DNA from: Saccharofermentans sp.
Lineage (GTDB): Bacteria; Bacillota_A; Clostridia; Saccharofermentanales; Saccharofermentanaceae
Assembly: GCA_024695565.1 (NCBI GenBank)
Contig: JAILHX010000033.1
Location: 1-28,665, forward strand
Length of the DNA stretch: 28,665 nt
Direction: 5' to 3'
Positions 7,030 through 13,760 of the stretch are shown here, piece by piece. A program made the translations under genes and the position numbers. Positions within the stretch are counted from its first letter, which is position 1, and each line of letters begins with the position of its first letter. The notes below the pieces were generated by a model that was given only the letters and a program-made list of their open reading frames with translations, searched no databases and was not told the origin of the DNA.

Positions 7030-7429
7030 ATAATTTACCTCCTCGAATTATTAGGATTGCCAATAAACTTCCAAGAATATAAACAATCCCATCAACTATA
7101 TCTGCTGTTCCGGGAGCGATTCCGAAACGTTGCATTAATTCAAAAACAATCCCCAGCAAGCTGCAAAAAACTAAAAAAACTGTCTTTTTCTTTTCGGTCC
7201 AAACAATCAATTGAATAACTAATGTGAATGAAACTGACCATAAGAAATCCGCACCGAAGCTTCTAAGGATTGTTAAAACAAAACTATTGCCGGTATTTAT
7301 CTGAATTGGGATTATCTCTAATAGAACCTTTGAAACATACGCATCTCTGTTTAGCAAAAGGTATAGTAACAATCCCAGAATCAACATGATTACACTGATG
7401 ATTAAGAGTATTGCTTTTTTCTTATTCAT
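6989..7429 (-). CDS. small VanZ-like membrane protein
   Basis: The 146-residue protein has four predicted membrane helices (about 7-27, 55-77, 82-99, 109-129) and a hydrophilic end. The stretch FELMQRFGIAPGTADIVDGIVYILGSLLA resembles the E-x-x-Q...D-x-x-D...G pattern of the VanZ/VanZ-like fold, whose members are linked to low-level glycopeptide resistance and envelope physiology but have no established reaction. An in-frame TAG lies directly before the ATG, and the nearest AAAGGAGG is about 18 bases upstream, unusually far. The gene overlaps the start of the duplicated-domain gene by 41 bases. A terminator-bearing leader region lies upstream at 7500-7646. The family call is by eye and moderate. 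Confidence 0.6.
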   Translation of the reverse strand: MNKKKAILLIISVIMLILGLLLYLLLNRDAYVSKVLLEIIPIQINTGNSFVLTILRSFGADFLWSVSFTLVIQLIVWTEKKKTVFLVFCSLLGIVFELMQRFGIAPGTADIVDGIVYILGSLLAILIIRGGKLYEEKSGFSDHNGD

Positions 7430-7499
7430 CTAGGAATCGTAATACAGCCTCCTTTCACCAAAACGCATTGCAACCGAAAGCATTGATCATTTGCTATTG

Positions 7500-7532
7500 C
7501 AAATAAAAAGTGCGGCAACCGAAGCTACCGCA
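7500..7532 (-). terminator. intrinsic terminator of the candidate RNA
   Basis: On the minus strand GTGCGGTAGC, loop TTCG and GTTGCCGCAC form a 10-bp stem with a stable UUCG-type loop, followed by TTTTTATTTG. It lies upstream of the VanZ-like gene, so it ends a separate RNA or acts as an attenuator. Confidence 0.75.
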
Positions 7533-7646
7533 CCGAAAACCGCCAGCCCCGATTGCTGCGACACAACTCATCCTATGACAGGTATGAAAGAGACCGACGT
7601 TTTTACCAAAACGTCAATTTGTCATAGGTGATATCTAGTTGTGTCG
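7500..7646 (-). ncRNA. candidate structured small RNA or attenuated leader
   Basis: On the minus strand a promoter (7653-7682) should start RNA at about 7646. This is exactly where an 11-bp stem begins: 7636-7646 pairs with 7557-7567. Inside it lie a 9-bp stem (7619-7627 with 7571-7579) and an 8-bp stem (7607-7614 with 7595-7602, loop of four). All three are perfect. A strong terminator follows at 7500-7532. The product would be about 147 nt, and no reading frame of note lies within it. I do not recognise it as a known riboswitch or RNA family. Because the VanZ-like gene starts 70 bases downstream on the same strand, it could be an independent RNA or a leader whose terminator is controlled. 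Confidence 0.45.
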
Positions 7647-7652
7647 CACCTT

Positions 7653-7682
7653 TATTATACTCAAACTTCTATTACCTTTCTA
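7653..7682 (-). promoter_or_regulatory. promoter of the candidate RNA
   Basis: On the minus strand TTAGAA (7677-7682) and a perfect TATAAT (7653-7658) are 18 bases apart. The predicted start is seven bases on, at the first base of the outer stem of the RNA. Confidence 0.55.
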
Positions 7683-7853
7683 ATAACCTTTTGTTAACGA
7701 GTAGTGAAAGCTATTAGCTCCTGTATCGTCTTTTGAAAACACCGGGAGAATAGGATATTCAAGTACTTTCGGTCTCTTTCCCTCTCTTTCATACCATGTG
7801 CTGAGTTCGATACTATCACCTGTTTTAACAGTATTGGTATGCCGTCAGCATAC

Positions 7854-7889
7854 ATAAAAAGCCCTGACAGGCTAAGGAGCTGTCAGGGC
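7854..7889 (-). terminator. terminator of the XRE regulator gene
   Basis: On the minus strand a perfect 10-bp stem, GCCCTGACAG / CTGTCAGGGC with a nine-base loop, is followed by TTTTTATG. It lies about 30 bases past the stop of the regulator gene. Confidence 0.85.
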
Positions 7890-7920
7890 ATCGAAAACAT
7901 TTATATTTTTGTCTCGTCCG

Positions 7921-8349
7921 TTAGTTCAGAGGCTCAAACTTGTACTCTTCAAGAAGGCCGTTCAATTCCATGATGCTCATCTTCTTGTTGATCGCATAGA
8001 TTACCAAGCTGTCGCGGCGGCTCTTGGCATAGAGGATGCCTTCCTGCGCTATCTCAAGTGCGCGCTGGCATTCGGGAAGAGTCATTCCGCAGGCGATTGC
8101 GATTGCAATGATCTTGTCTCTGCCGGGATGCTTGCTGCCATCCATGATCTGATAGATGTAGTTTCGGTCGATGCCGCTCTTCTTCTGCATGTCGGCAATG
8201 CTCATGCCTCTTTCCTGGAGGACCGCCTTAACGAATGAACTGAAATCATCAGGATACTTGCCCCTGATCTCTTCGAGGTAACGCTCGAGTTCTTCCGGAG
8301 TATCCGTCGATGTCAGTTTGTTCATCAGGTCACCGGTTTTGTCTGTCAT
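7921..8349 (-). CDS. XRE-type helix-turn-helix regulator paired with a kinase
   Basis: The 142-residue cytoplasmic protein has an N-terminal helical part. An XRE/Cro-type HTH follows at about 37-92 (ERGMSIADMQKKSGIDRNYIYQIMDGSKHPGRDKIIAIA). A conserved-looking C-terminal helix region comes after it (LYAKSRRDSLVIYAINKKMSIMELNGLL). Its start has GAGAGGAAG eight bases upstream. It is transcribed away from the serine/threonine kinase gene, with 29 bases between the two starts, and a TGTTAT-N4-ATAACA palindrome lies there. The pairing suggests that the regulator controls both genes and may be a substrate or partner of the kinase. That link is inference. Several Ser/Thr residues in its N-terminal and C-terminal parts could be targets. 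Confidence 0.85.
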   Translation of the reverse strand: MTDKTGDLMNKLTSTDTPEELERYLEEIRGKYPDDFSSFVKAVLQERGMSIADMQKKSGIDRNYIYQIMDGSKHPGRDKIIAIAIACGMTLPECQRALEIAQEGILYAKSRRDSLVIYAINKKMSIMELNGLLEEYKFEPLN

Positions 8350-8364
8350 AGTAACTTCCTCTCG

Positions 8365-8390
8365 ATTATAATTGTTATATGCATAACATG
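8365..8390. promoter_or_regulatory. overlapping divergent -10 boxes and operator-like palindrome
   Basis: Plus-strand TATAAT at 8367-8372 and minus-strand TATAAT at 8365-8370 overlap in ATTATAAT. Next to them TGTTAT (8373-8378), four bases and ATAACA (8383-8388) form a perfect inverted repeat that covers the kinase start codons. A dimeric XRE protein bound here would block the kinase start and probably its own promoter. No good -35 box was seen for the plus direction. Confidence 0.55.
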
Positions 8391-9428
8391 TCCGAGTACA
8401 AAGAATTATATCACTACGATAACAAGCGAAGCCTGGTCATGAATGAGATGACGGGGGACATTCGCATGATGAAGCGTCTCGAACATTACGATGAGAATGT
8501 TTATGCATATCTTGCTTCTCACCCGGACAAACACATACCCGCTATCTATGAATTCTACAGGGATGCGGACAACACACTTATAGTCCTGGAAGAATACATT
8601 CAGGGCAATACTTTCGATATCCTGATAAACGATCAGAAGATGCCTGACAAGCAAAAGCTCAGTTACTTCATCGAACTGCTCGAAGGCTTGTCATTCCTGC
8701 ACAGCGCGCCGAACCCGATCATACACAGAGACTTGAAGCCTCAGAACATAATGATCACGGAAAAGGGCGAGGTCAAGATCCTGGACTATGATGCTGCCAA
8801 GATATATAAGCCCGGCAACACCGGCGATACAACTTACCTGGGCACTGACGGAATCGCAGCTCCCGAGCAGTATGGCTTCATGCAGTCCGATCCGCGGAGC
8901 GATGTTTTCGCCGTCGGCAAGATGCTCGAAGCAGCGTTCCCAAATAACTCCAGGATCCGGCAGGTCGCCGCCAAAGCATCAAGCTTCGATCCGAATAACC
9001 GTTACGTCAACGCGCGTGATCTGTGTGACGTTTTATCGAAGCGCTTAAGCCCCAGATTAAGGCTCAAACCGCCCTTCCCGCCACCCGGTTTCCGTACCGG
9101 CAAATGGTGGAAGATCATGCTCGCAGTCATCGGTTACCCGTTCCTCATTATTACCGTAATCACTTTGAGATCAGACAATAATTCCGCTCTCGAGAACCTT
9201 GCACTGAAGCTGTTTTTGGGATTCTTCATATTGATCGCGCTCGACATCTGCTGCTCATGGACGGGTCTATTCGACTTTCTGCCCTTCGTCACGCATGATA
9301 ACCGCTTCCTGCGCTATCTGTTCAAATTCCTGTTCGTGATTGCAGCACTTATAGTCCTGCTAATCGTTGAAACATGCATTCTCACAGTCATCGCTCACTT
9401 CGTTCCCGTCTGGGGACATTCGTGGTAA
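8379..9428 (+). CDS. membrane-anchored serine/threonine protein kinase
   Basis: The 349-residue protein has a eukaryotic-type kinase domain (about 15-222). Visible landmarks are Lys32 in RMMKRL as the likely ATP lysine, HRDLKPQN (116-123, catalytic Asp118), DYD (136-138) in place of DFG, and APEQYG (161-165). The N-lobe is short and shows no glycine-rich loop. After a Pro-rich link (PPFPPPGF) come three membrane helices (about 245-263, 276-294, 312-335), so the kinase faces the cytoplasm. There is no extracellular PASTA domain, unlike PrkC/Stk1. No ribosome site precedes ATG 8379 or the in-frame ATG 8388, and a TATAAT ends six bases before 8379. The mRNA may therefore be leaderless. The target is unknown, and the divergent XRE regulator is the obvious candidate. 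Confidence 0.85.
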   Translation: MHNMSEYKELYHYDNKRSLVMNEMTGDIRMMKRLEHYDENVYAYLASHPDKHIPAIYEFYRDADNTLIVLEEYIQGNTFDILINDQKMPDKQKLSYFIELLEGLSFLHSAPNPIIHRDLKPQNIMITEKGEVKILDYDAAKIYKPGNTGDTTYLGTDGIAAPEQYGFMQSDPRSDVFAVGKMLEAAFPNNSRIRQVAAKASSFDPNNRYVNARDLCDVLSKRLSPRLRLKPPFPPPGFRTGKWWKIMLAVIGYPFLIITVITLRSDNNSALENLALKLFLGFFILIALDICCSWTGLFDFLPFVTHDNRFLRYLFKFLFVIAALIVLLIVETCILTVIAHFVPVWGHSW

Positions 9429-9524
9429 ATATTTTCGAACACACTTCCTTCGCTCCGAGACTGAAAAGAGACTGTTTGATTTATTAGCCGGGAAACCGGA
9501 AAGCTCTTCAGCGGATGTTTACAG

Positions 9525-9717
9525 TTATCACAAACGGATTGATTTTCGAGATTTTTGATAAAAAACCGAGTGGATTTTATCGCTAACGATGTGTTTTCGC
9601 GGGTTAATGATAACAACAGCTTGTGGTTTTATCATTAATGCTCTTTTTTCTTCTGGAAAATGATAAAAAACCTCGTCTTAATTATCATTTATGCCAGTTT
9701 TTTGGAGTTTATGATAA
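9525..9717. repeat. four-unit phased array of TTATCA/TGATAA inverted motifs
   Basis: TTATCA (or TTATCG) starts at 9525, 9578, 9629 and 9682. TGATAA starts at 9556, 9608, 9661 and 9712. The steps alternate at 31, 22, 30, 21, 32, 21 and 30 bases, which gives four units of 51-53 bp, each an inverted pair. The sequence between motifs is only loosely conserved; GATAAAAAACC recurs at two sites. Steps near 21, 31 and 52 are close to 2, 3 and 5 DNA turns. The array lies in the gene-free gap 9429-9802 between the kinase and the leftward acyltransferase. The rest of the gap shows only CGAACACAC at 9436 and again at 9786. Confidence 0.65.
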
Positions 9718-9802
9718 CTCGAAAAATCAGTCACAAAAGCAAGTCTGAAGGAACTTCCAAACACACAGTACTTCTCCGGAACTCCCGAACACACAAAAAT
9801 CA

Positions 9803-10828
9803 TCACGCCTGCGCGGCGTTTTTCTTCACAAACACCTTCTTAATCAGCCACTTGAAGAAGAACACGATCATGGACACTATTCTTGCAAACACCACTGACA
9901 CGATGATGACCAGGAGAGGCAGCTGCCATGCGGCATAGCGGCCGGCCTTCGGGTAGGAGTACATGAAGACCGAGAGATAGTAGAGAAGTATGAAGTGGAA
10001 CAGGTAGATGAAGAGCGAGTCTTCGCGGCCCAGGTAAGCGATGGGCTTGATGATGTACCAGTTCGGCTTTTTCGCGCCGAGGATCAGGATAAAGGAGGCG
10101 CAGAGCATCTTGAAGGGCTGCGAGATATCGAAGTGCCCAACCTTCACGCACACGAAGGTGAACATCGCTGCGGCCGTGAGGACGGAGCCGAGGATCAGGA
10201 TCCACGTGGGGATCTTCATGAGCTTTTCTTTGTTATCGGCAATGACGTAGCCTAAGAGCATCATGGGCAGGACGCCGATCAGGGCGTTGCCGCTGTAGTG
10301 CCAGTTGGCGCCGTATGAATTGACATACGAATCGACGATGATGCGCGCGATTGCAAAGATGGGGCACAGCACGTAGATCACTTTCTTCAGGTTGAAGCGG
10401 ACGAGGACGAACAAGATCAGGTAGCAGTACAGGAGCGCGACCATGTACCAGAGGGGCGAGCCGTAAAAGAATTCGAAGTCGCCCATGAAGATCATGTTCA
10501 CGAACGTCGCCGGTTTCTTGAGTTCCAATTGCCATAAGATGAGGAGGTTATCACTCTTATATGCAAAGTAACTGAAGGTCATGTAGAGGGCGATGGCGAG
10601 CGCGGTGATGATGCCGTTCCTGACAAAGCGCTTCAGGATCTTTTTGCTCATGACTTTGCTGTCGCCGCAGCATGCGTATCCGCTGATGATCGCAAAGAAG
10701 CCGACGCCCCATGTGCCGACACATGTCATTATCGTGCCGAACTTGCCCGGGAACGGGATGTGGACCAGAATGACTCCGATCGCTGCTATGAACTTCCAGA
10801 AGTCCAGAAAATAGTTGCGCTTACCCAT
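9803..10828 (-). CDS. acyltransferase family 3 membrane protein
   Basis: The 341-residue protein has about ten membrane helices and opens with NYFLDFWKFIAAIGVILVHIP, the typical start of acyltransferase-3 proteins. These transfer acetyl, succinyl or other acyl groups to surface sugars or lipids, and the early His in HIP is their conserved active-site candidate. SPLWYMVALLYCYL and the late ...YLGREDSLFIYLFHFILL also fit the family. The stretch ends with a basic tail. A good promoter lies directly upstream at 10863-10889, so it is transcribed separately from the GGDEF gene. The ribosome site is weak: GGGG lies 13 bases off and AAGG too close. A short stem (ACGCC/GGCGT, 9805-9819) followed by GATGATTTTT on the minus strand overlaps the stop and may terminate it. 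The acceptor is unknown. Confidence 0.85.
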   Translation of the reverse strand: MGKRNYFLDFWKFIAAIGVILVHIPFPGKFGTIMTCVGTWGVGFFAIISGYACCGDSKVMSKKILKRFVRNGIITALAIALYMTFSYFAYKSDNLLILWQLELKKPATFVNMIFMGDFEFFYGSPLWYMVALLYCYLILFVLVRFNLKKVIYVLCPIFAIARIIVDSYVNSYGANWHYSGNALIGVLPMMLLGYVIADNKEKLMKIPTWILILGSVLTAAAMFTFVCVKVGHFDISQPFKMLCASFILILGAKKPNWYIIKPIAYLGREDSLFIYLFHFILLYYLSVFMYSYPKAGRYAAWQLPLLVIIVSVVFARIVSMIVFFFKWLIKKVFVKKNAAQA

Positions 10829-10833
10829 GCCTT

Positions 10834-10889
10834 GTATTCCCCATATTCAAAAATGACAATTCATTATACCAAGAAATGGGAATACTCAA
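10834..10889 (-). promoter_or_regulatory. promoter of the acyltransferase gene, flanked by inverted repeat
   Basis: On the minus strand TTGAGT (10884-10889), 15 bases and TATAAT (10863-10868) preceded by TGG form an extended -10 promoter. ATGGGAATAC on the plus strand (10876-10885), overlapping the -35, is mirrored by GTATTCCCCAT at 10834-10844 in the leader, with one extra base. The downstream arm includes the GGGG that could serve in ribosome binding, so it may be an operator or a leader structure. Confidence 0.5.
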
Positions 10890-10892
10890 TGA

Positions 10893-12038
10893 TCAGCCGG
10901 CGTCTTCATCTGCAGCATCTTCATCTGCGGCATCCTCGTATATCAGGATGTTCTTGCCGTGCTGCTTGCCATAATACATGCGCTCGTCAGCTTTCTTGAT
11001 GACGGCTTCGGGCTCCTTGTAAGACTTGTTGTACTGCTCAAGGCCTATGGTCGTCGTGACGAAGATCTGCTTTTTGAAGAAGACCGTCGGATTGGATTCG
11101 ATCGTCTTTCTTAGTCTCTCAACACGGCTTTTAGCAGTCGCTAAGTCGCAGTCCTTAAGCAGGATAACGAACTCCTCACCGCCCCATCTGCAGATATCGC
11201 AGCCGGGAAGCTCTTCCCTGATCATGGTGGTGGCGTGCTTCAAGACTTCGTCGCCTGCTTCGTGGCCGTAGGAATCGTTAACGCGCTTGAAGTCATCCAG
11301 GTCGCAGAATGCGATACAGAATTTCTGTGTCTTGTCGCTGCTCATCAGATTCTTGACGATAGGCAGGAATCCTCTTCTGTTAAGAAGGCTCGTCAGCTCA
11401 TCTTCATGCGCGTCAGCCGAGAGCTGCTCATTCTTCTTCTCAAGGCTGTTAACGAGCTTCTCACTCGTGTAGATGTATACGGCATTGTAGAACAGGCACG
11501 CGAAAACCATCGCGAACGCCGAGAAGACAACCAGTACCAGCATTATCGTAGGATCAACAACATAGAGCGGTTCAACATTGAAAAACCTGATGTAGAGCAC
11601 GACAAACGTTGCGAAGTTCAGCACGAGCATAACGACAATGCCGCGTCTCTGCCTGCCCTTAAACAGGCTGCATCCGAAGTATATGATTATCGGAACTATC
11701 GAGAACAGGAAGCAGTATGTTCCGCACCTTAAGCCTACAAAATATGTGGATACTACCGAGTAGATCGTAACCTCGATGATGATGCTGACATATACCGGCA
11801 TGATGTGACCGAATTTGCACAGGATAAAACAGAATGTATATACGACAACACTGAGGGTGTTAAAAAGCACCAGCGGTGTGACACCTGCAATCCAAAAGAT
11901 TATCAGCAGCACCGCATGGACAAAACCCATAACACCGACCGTGATCGTGAAAGTGTTATCGACAAAGAAATTCAGCGCTTTATAGGCTATTGACGAATAG
12001 CCGTTAAAGGTTGGTTTGCTGTCTGCTGCTTTACTCAT
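10893..12038 (-). CDS. membrane GGDEF protein, probable diguanylate cyclase
   Basis: The 381-residue protein has six membrane helices (about 30-190), a short coiled linker (LVNSLEKKNEQLSADA), and a GGDEF domain (about 211-365). The domain has DELTSLLNRRGF, FCDLDDFKRVNDSYGHEAGDEVL and an intact active site RWGGEEF (286-290). Such enzymes make cyclic di-GMP from two GTP. The usual inhibitory RxxD site before the motif is not seen, because LPGCDIC occupies that place. The protein ends in a repeated acidic tail, DEDAADEDA. No known sensor domain is recognised in the membrane part. The start has CGGAGA close upstream. Its promoter must lie in the gap with the divergent ECF/coaX operon, where a 20-bp palindrome sits. 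Confidence 0.9.
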   Translation of the reverse strand: MSKAADSKPTFNGYSSIAYKALNFFVDNTFTITVGVMGFVHAVLLIIFWIAGVTPLVLFNTLSVVVYTFCFILCKFGHIMPVYVSIIIEVTIYSVVSTYFVGLRCGTYCFLFSIVPIIIYFGCSLFKGRQRRGIVVMLVLNFATFVVLYIRFFNVEPLYVVDPTIMLVLVVFSAFAMVFACLFYNAVYIYTSEKLVNSLEKKNEQLSADAHEDELTSLLNRRGFLPIVKNLMSSDKTQKFCIAFCDLDDFKRVNDSYGHEAGDEVLKHATTMIREELPGCDICRWGGEEFVILLKDCDLATAKSRVERLRKTIESNPTVFFKKQIFVTTTIGLEQYNKSYKEPEAVIKKADERMYYGKQHGKNILIYEDAADEDAADEDAG

Positions 12039-12088
12039 TCTCCGGGCCCCTTAGAGTGAATGTTTATGCGGCTGCTTTTTTACACTTA

Positions 12089-12108
12089 CATTTTTGCATG
12101 CAAAAATG
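12089..12108. promoter_or_regulatory. perfect 20-bp palindrome between divergent genes
   Basis: CATTTTTGCATGCAAAAATG is a perfect inverted repeat 50 bases upstream of the GGDEF start and about 80 bases upstream of the likely -10 of the ECF/coaX operon. It has no loop to speak of, which favours a DNA-bound dimer over a terminator. Just beyond it, GAATATTC occurs twice (about 12108 and 12132). Confidence 0.5.
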
Positions 12109-12187
12109 AATATTCCTATAGAAATTCTATGAATATTCTATGATTAAATATGCAGTCGTGCCACATTCCAAACACACTTTATTGATG

Positions 12188-12339
12188 TATAATCACCTTG
12201 GCCGGAGTCTTGGTTTTCGAGAAGGACGCCTCAGCACCGCAGATATCTTAATGAATCTGACGGAGGGTCCTGAAGACAAAGAGGAGGGCTTAAGTAACTA
12301 TATCCTCGCACGAGGAATAATAACAAAGGAGGATTTTGT
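12188..12339 (+). promoter_or_regulatory. -10 box and long leader of the ECF-coaX operon
   Basis: TATAAT at 12188-12193 is a likely -10 with a poor -35 (TTCCAA, 16 bases away). A start near 12200 would leave a leader of about 140 bases. It contains the small hairpin CCTCG-CA-CGAGG (about 12304-12315) and several GGAGG-like strings, ending in AAAGGAGG for the ECF gene. It matches no riboswitch that I know. The frame that crosses it (80 codons from 12140) has no ribosome site and overlaps the ECF start. Confidence 0.4.
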
Positions 12340-12954
12340 ATGGCTAAGCAAAATCGCAAATCACAGATCAAGACACTTGTAGTCTTGGCAGTTCTCATCG
12401 CACTTACGATACTTATGGCGTTCACGCCTGTGGGCTATCTCAAAGTAGGTGCAGTCTCAATCTCATTTCTCATGATCCCCGTCGCAATCGGCGCGATCGC
12501 CAAAGGTCCTTTGGCAGGCGCTCTCTTAGGCACGGTTTTCGGCATCACGAGCTTCGTTCAGTGCTTCGGCATGGATCCGTTCGGAACGTATCTGGCAAGC
12601 AAGAACGTTATCTTCACATTTATCATGTGCGTCGTATGCAGAGCTCTCGCAGGTTTTTTGGCAGGTCTCGTCTACAAGATCATCTCCAAGTTCGCGAAAA
12701 ACATGCCTCTGCGCTCTTCCATCACCGGTCTTTGCGCTGCACTCTTCAACACAGTTCTCTTCGTCGGGGCCCTGATCCTTCTCTTCGGTAAGGCAACGGT
12801 CAGCGAAGCAACGAACAATGATCCTTCACTCGGCATCATCGCACTCTTTGCAGCACTCGTAGGATTCAACGCGCTCTTCGAAGCAATCGCATCGTTCCTC
12901 ATCACAGGCGCTGTCGGCACGGCCCTGTCCGCTGCAAGACTCATAGAAAAATAA
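12340..12954 (+). CDS. ECF transporter substrate-binding (S) component, probably for pantothenate
   Basis: The 204-residue protein has about five to six membrane helices and the look of an S component of energy-coupling factor transporters: LVVLAVLIALTILMAFTPVGYLKVG, VSISFLMIPVAIGAIAKGPLAGALLGTVFG, then ...ALVGFNALFEAIASFLITGAVG. S components bind the vitamin and borrow a shared EcfA1-A2-T energising module, which is not in this window. The start has AAAGGAGG seven bases upstream. coaX begins 15 bases after its stop, so the two are one operon. Since coaX phosphorylates pantothenate, a pantothenate carrier (PanT-like) is the likeliest role. That specificity rests on neighbourhood only. Confidence 0.85.
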   Translation: MAKQNRKSQIKTLVVLAVLIALTILMAFTPVGYLKVGAVSISFLMIPVAIGAIAKGPLAGALLGTVFGITSFVQCFGMDPFGTYLASKNVIFTFIMCVVCRALAGFLAGLVYKIISKFAKNMPLRSSITGLCAALFNTVLFVGALILLFGKATVSEATNNDPSLGIIALFAALVGFNALFEAIASFLITGAVGTALSAARLIEK

Positions 12955-12969
12955 GCGGAGGTAACCACC

Positions 12970-13734
12970 ATGGTACTTGCCATCGACATCGGAAACACTC
13001 ACATTCTACTTGGCTGCTTTGATGAGCGCAGGATCTTATTCACCGAGCTCCTCTCAACCGACAAGACCAGCACCGATCTCGAATACGCATCTCTCATCAA
13101 GTCCGCATTGGACTTCAACGGCACGGACGCCGGTTCGATCGATGGGGCGATAATATCATCCGTTGTTCCCCAGGTCACACCCAACATCAGCAAAGCTGTC
13201 AGCCGCATCGCTTCAGTCGATCCTCTGATCGTAGGTCCCGGCGTCAAGACCGGCCTCAAGATCAAGATCGATAACCCCGCCCAGCTCGGCAGTGACCTGG
13301 TCGTCTCCGCGGTCGCAGGAATCAAGGAATACGGCGTCCCGCAGATCAACATCTACATGGGAACAGCCACCGCCTTCTCACTTATCGACAAGGATAAGAA
13401 CTTCGTCGGCACATCGATCGGCGCCGGCATGGGCATCGAAGCCGAGGCATTAAGCAGCAAGACTTCACAGCTCCCTAACATTGCTTTTGAGACACCCCGG
13501 AAAGTCATCGGCACCAACACCGTCGACAGCATGAAGAGCGGCCTCATCTTCCAGAACGCCGCCCTCATCGACGGCATGATCGACCGCATCGAAGAAGAGT
13601 ACGGCGATAAATGCGTGCTCACCGCCACCGGCAGATACGCCGCTTTGGTCACGCCCCTCTGCCGCCACAAGATCACGGTCGACACCGGCATGATCCTCAA
13701 GGGGCTTATTGAGGTGTACTACAAGAATCTGTGA
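12970..13734 (+). CDS. coaX: type III pantothenate kinase
   Basis: The 254-residue protein has the usual length and motifs of CoaX, the first enzyme of coenzyme A synthesis (ATP plus pantothenate to 4'-phosphopantothenate). These are DIGNTHI (6-12), GPGVKTGL (89-96), DNPAQLGSDL (101-110, including the likely catalytic Asp109) and GTATAFSLID. The aspartate that commonly precedes M/L/F-GTAT is Tyr129 here, a visible departure. The start has GCGGAGGT nine bases upstream. It is the second gene of the operon with the ECF S component and ends before a strong terminator. The enzyme normally works as a dimer in the cytoplasm with a monovalent cation, and it resists feedback by CoA. Confidence 0.95.
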   Translation: MVLAIDIGNTHILLGCFDERRILFTELLSTDKTSTDLEYASLIKSALDFNGTDAGSIDGAIISSVVPQVTPNISKAVSRIASVDPLIVGPGVKTGLKIKIDNPAQLGSDLVVSAVAGIKEYGVPQINIYMGTATAFSLIDKDKNFVGTSIGAGMGIEAEALSSKTSQLPNIAFETPRKVIGTNTVDSMKSGLIFQNAALIDGMIDRIEEEYGDKCVLTATGRYAALVTPLCRHKITVDTGMILKGLIEVYYKNL

Positions 13735-13760
13735 TTCTTTGGGCTTTGATCTGAATTCCG

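Noticed and set aside
7557..7646. Miniature inverted-repeat transposable element
   Set aside because: The 11-bp ends are exact, but no target-site duplication flanks them, and the promoter and terminator placement explain the ends better as an RNA.
9525..9717. CRISPR array
   Set aside because: Repeats are only six bases, alternate in orientation, and no cas gene is near. Spacers are not distinct equal-length units.
9436..9794. CGAACACAC direct repeats at both ends of the kinase/acyltransferase gap as a target-site duplication
   Set aside because: Similar CCAAACACAC strings occur at 9757 and 12169, so the match is more likely a common short string. No inverted ends accompany it.
11235..11732. 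165-codon rightward frame inside the membrane GGDEF gene
   Set aside because: It is opposite a well-supported coding region, and its composition follows the reverse complement of membrane-helix codons.
12140..12382. 80-codon rightward frame before the ECF gene
   Set aside because: It has no ribosome site, overlaps the well-supported ECF start by 43 bases in another frame, and its peptide has no recognisable character. I treat the stretch as promoter and leader.
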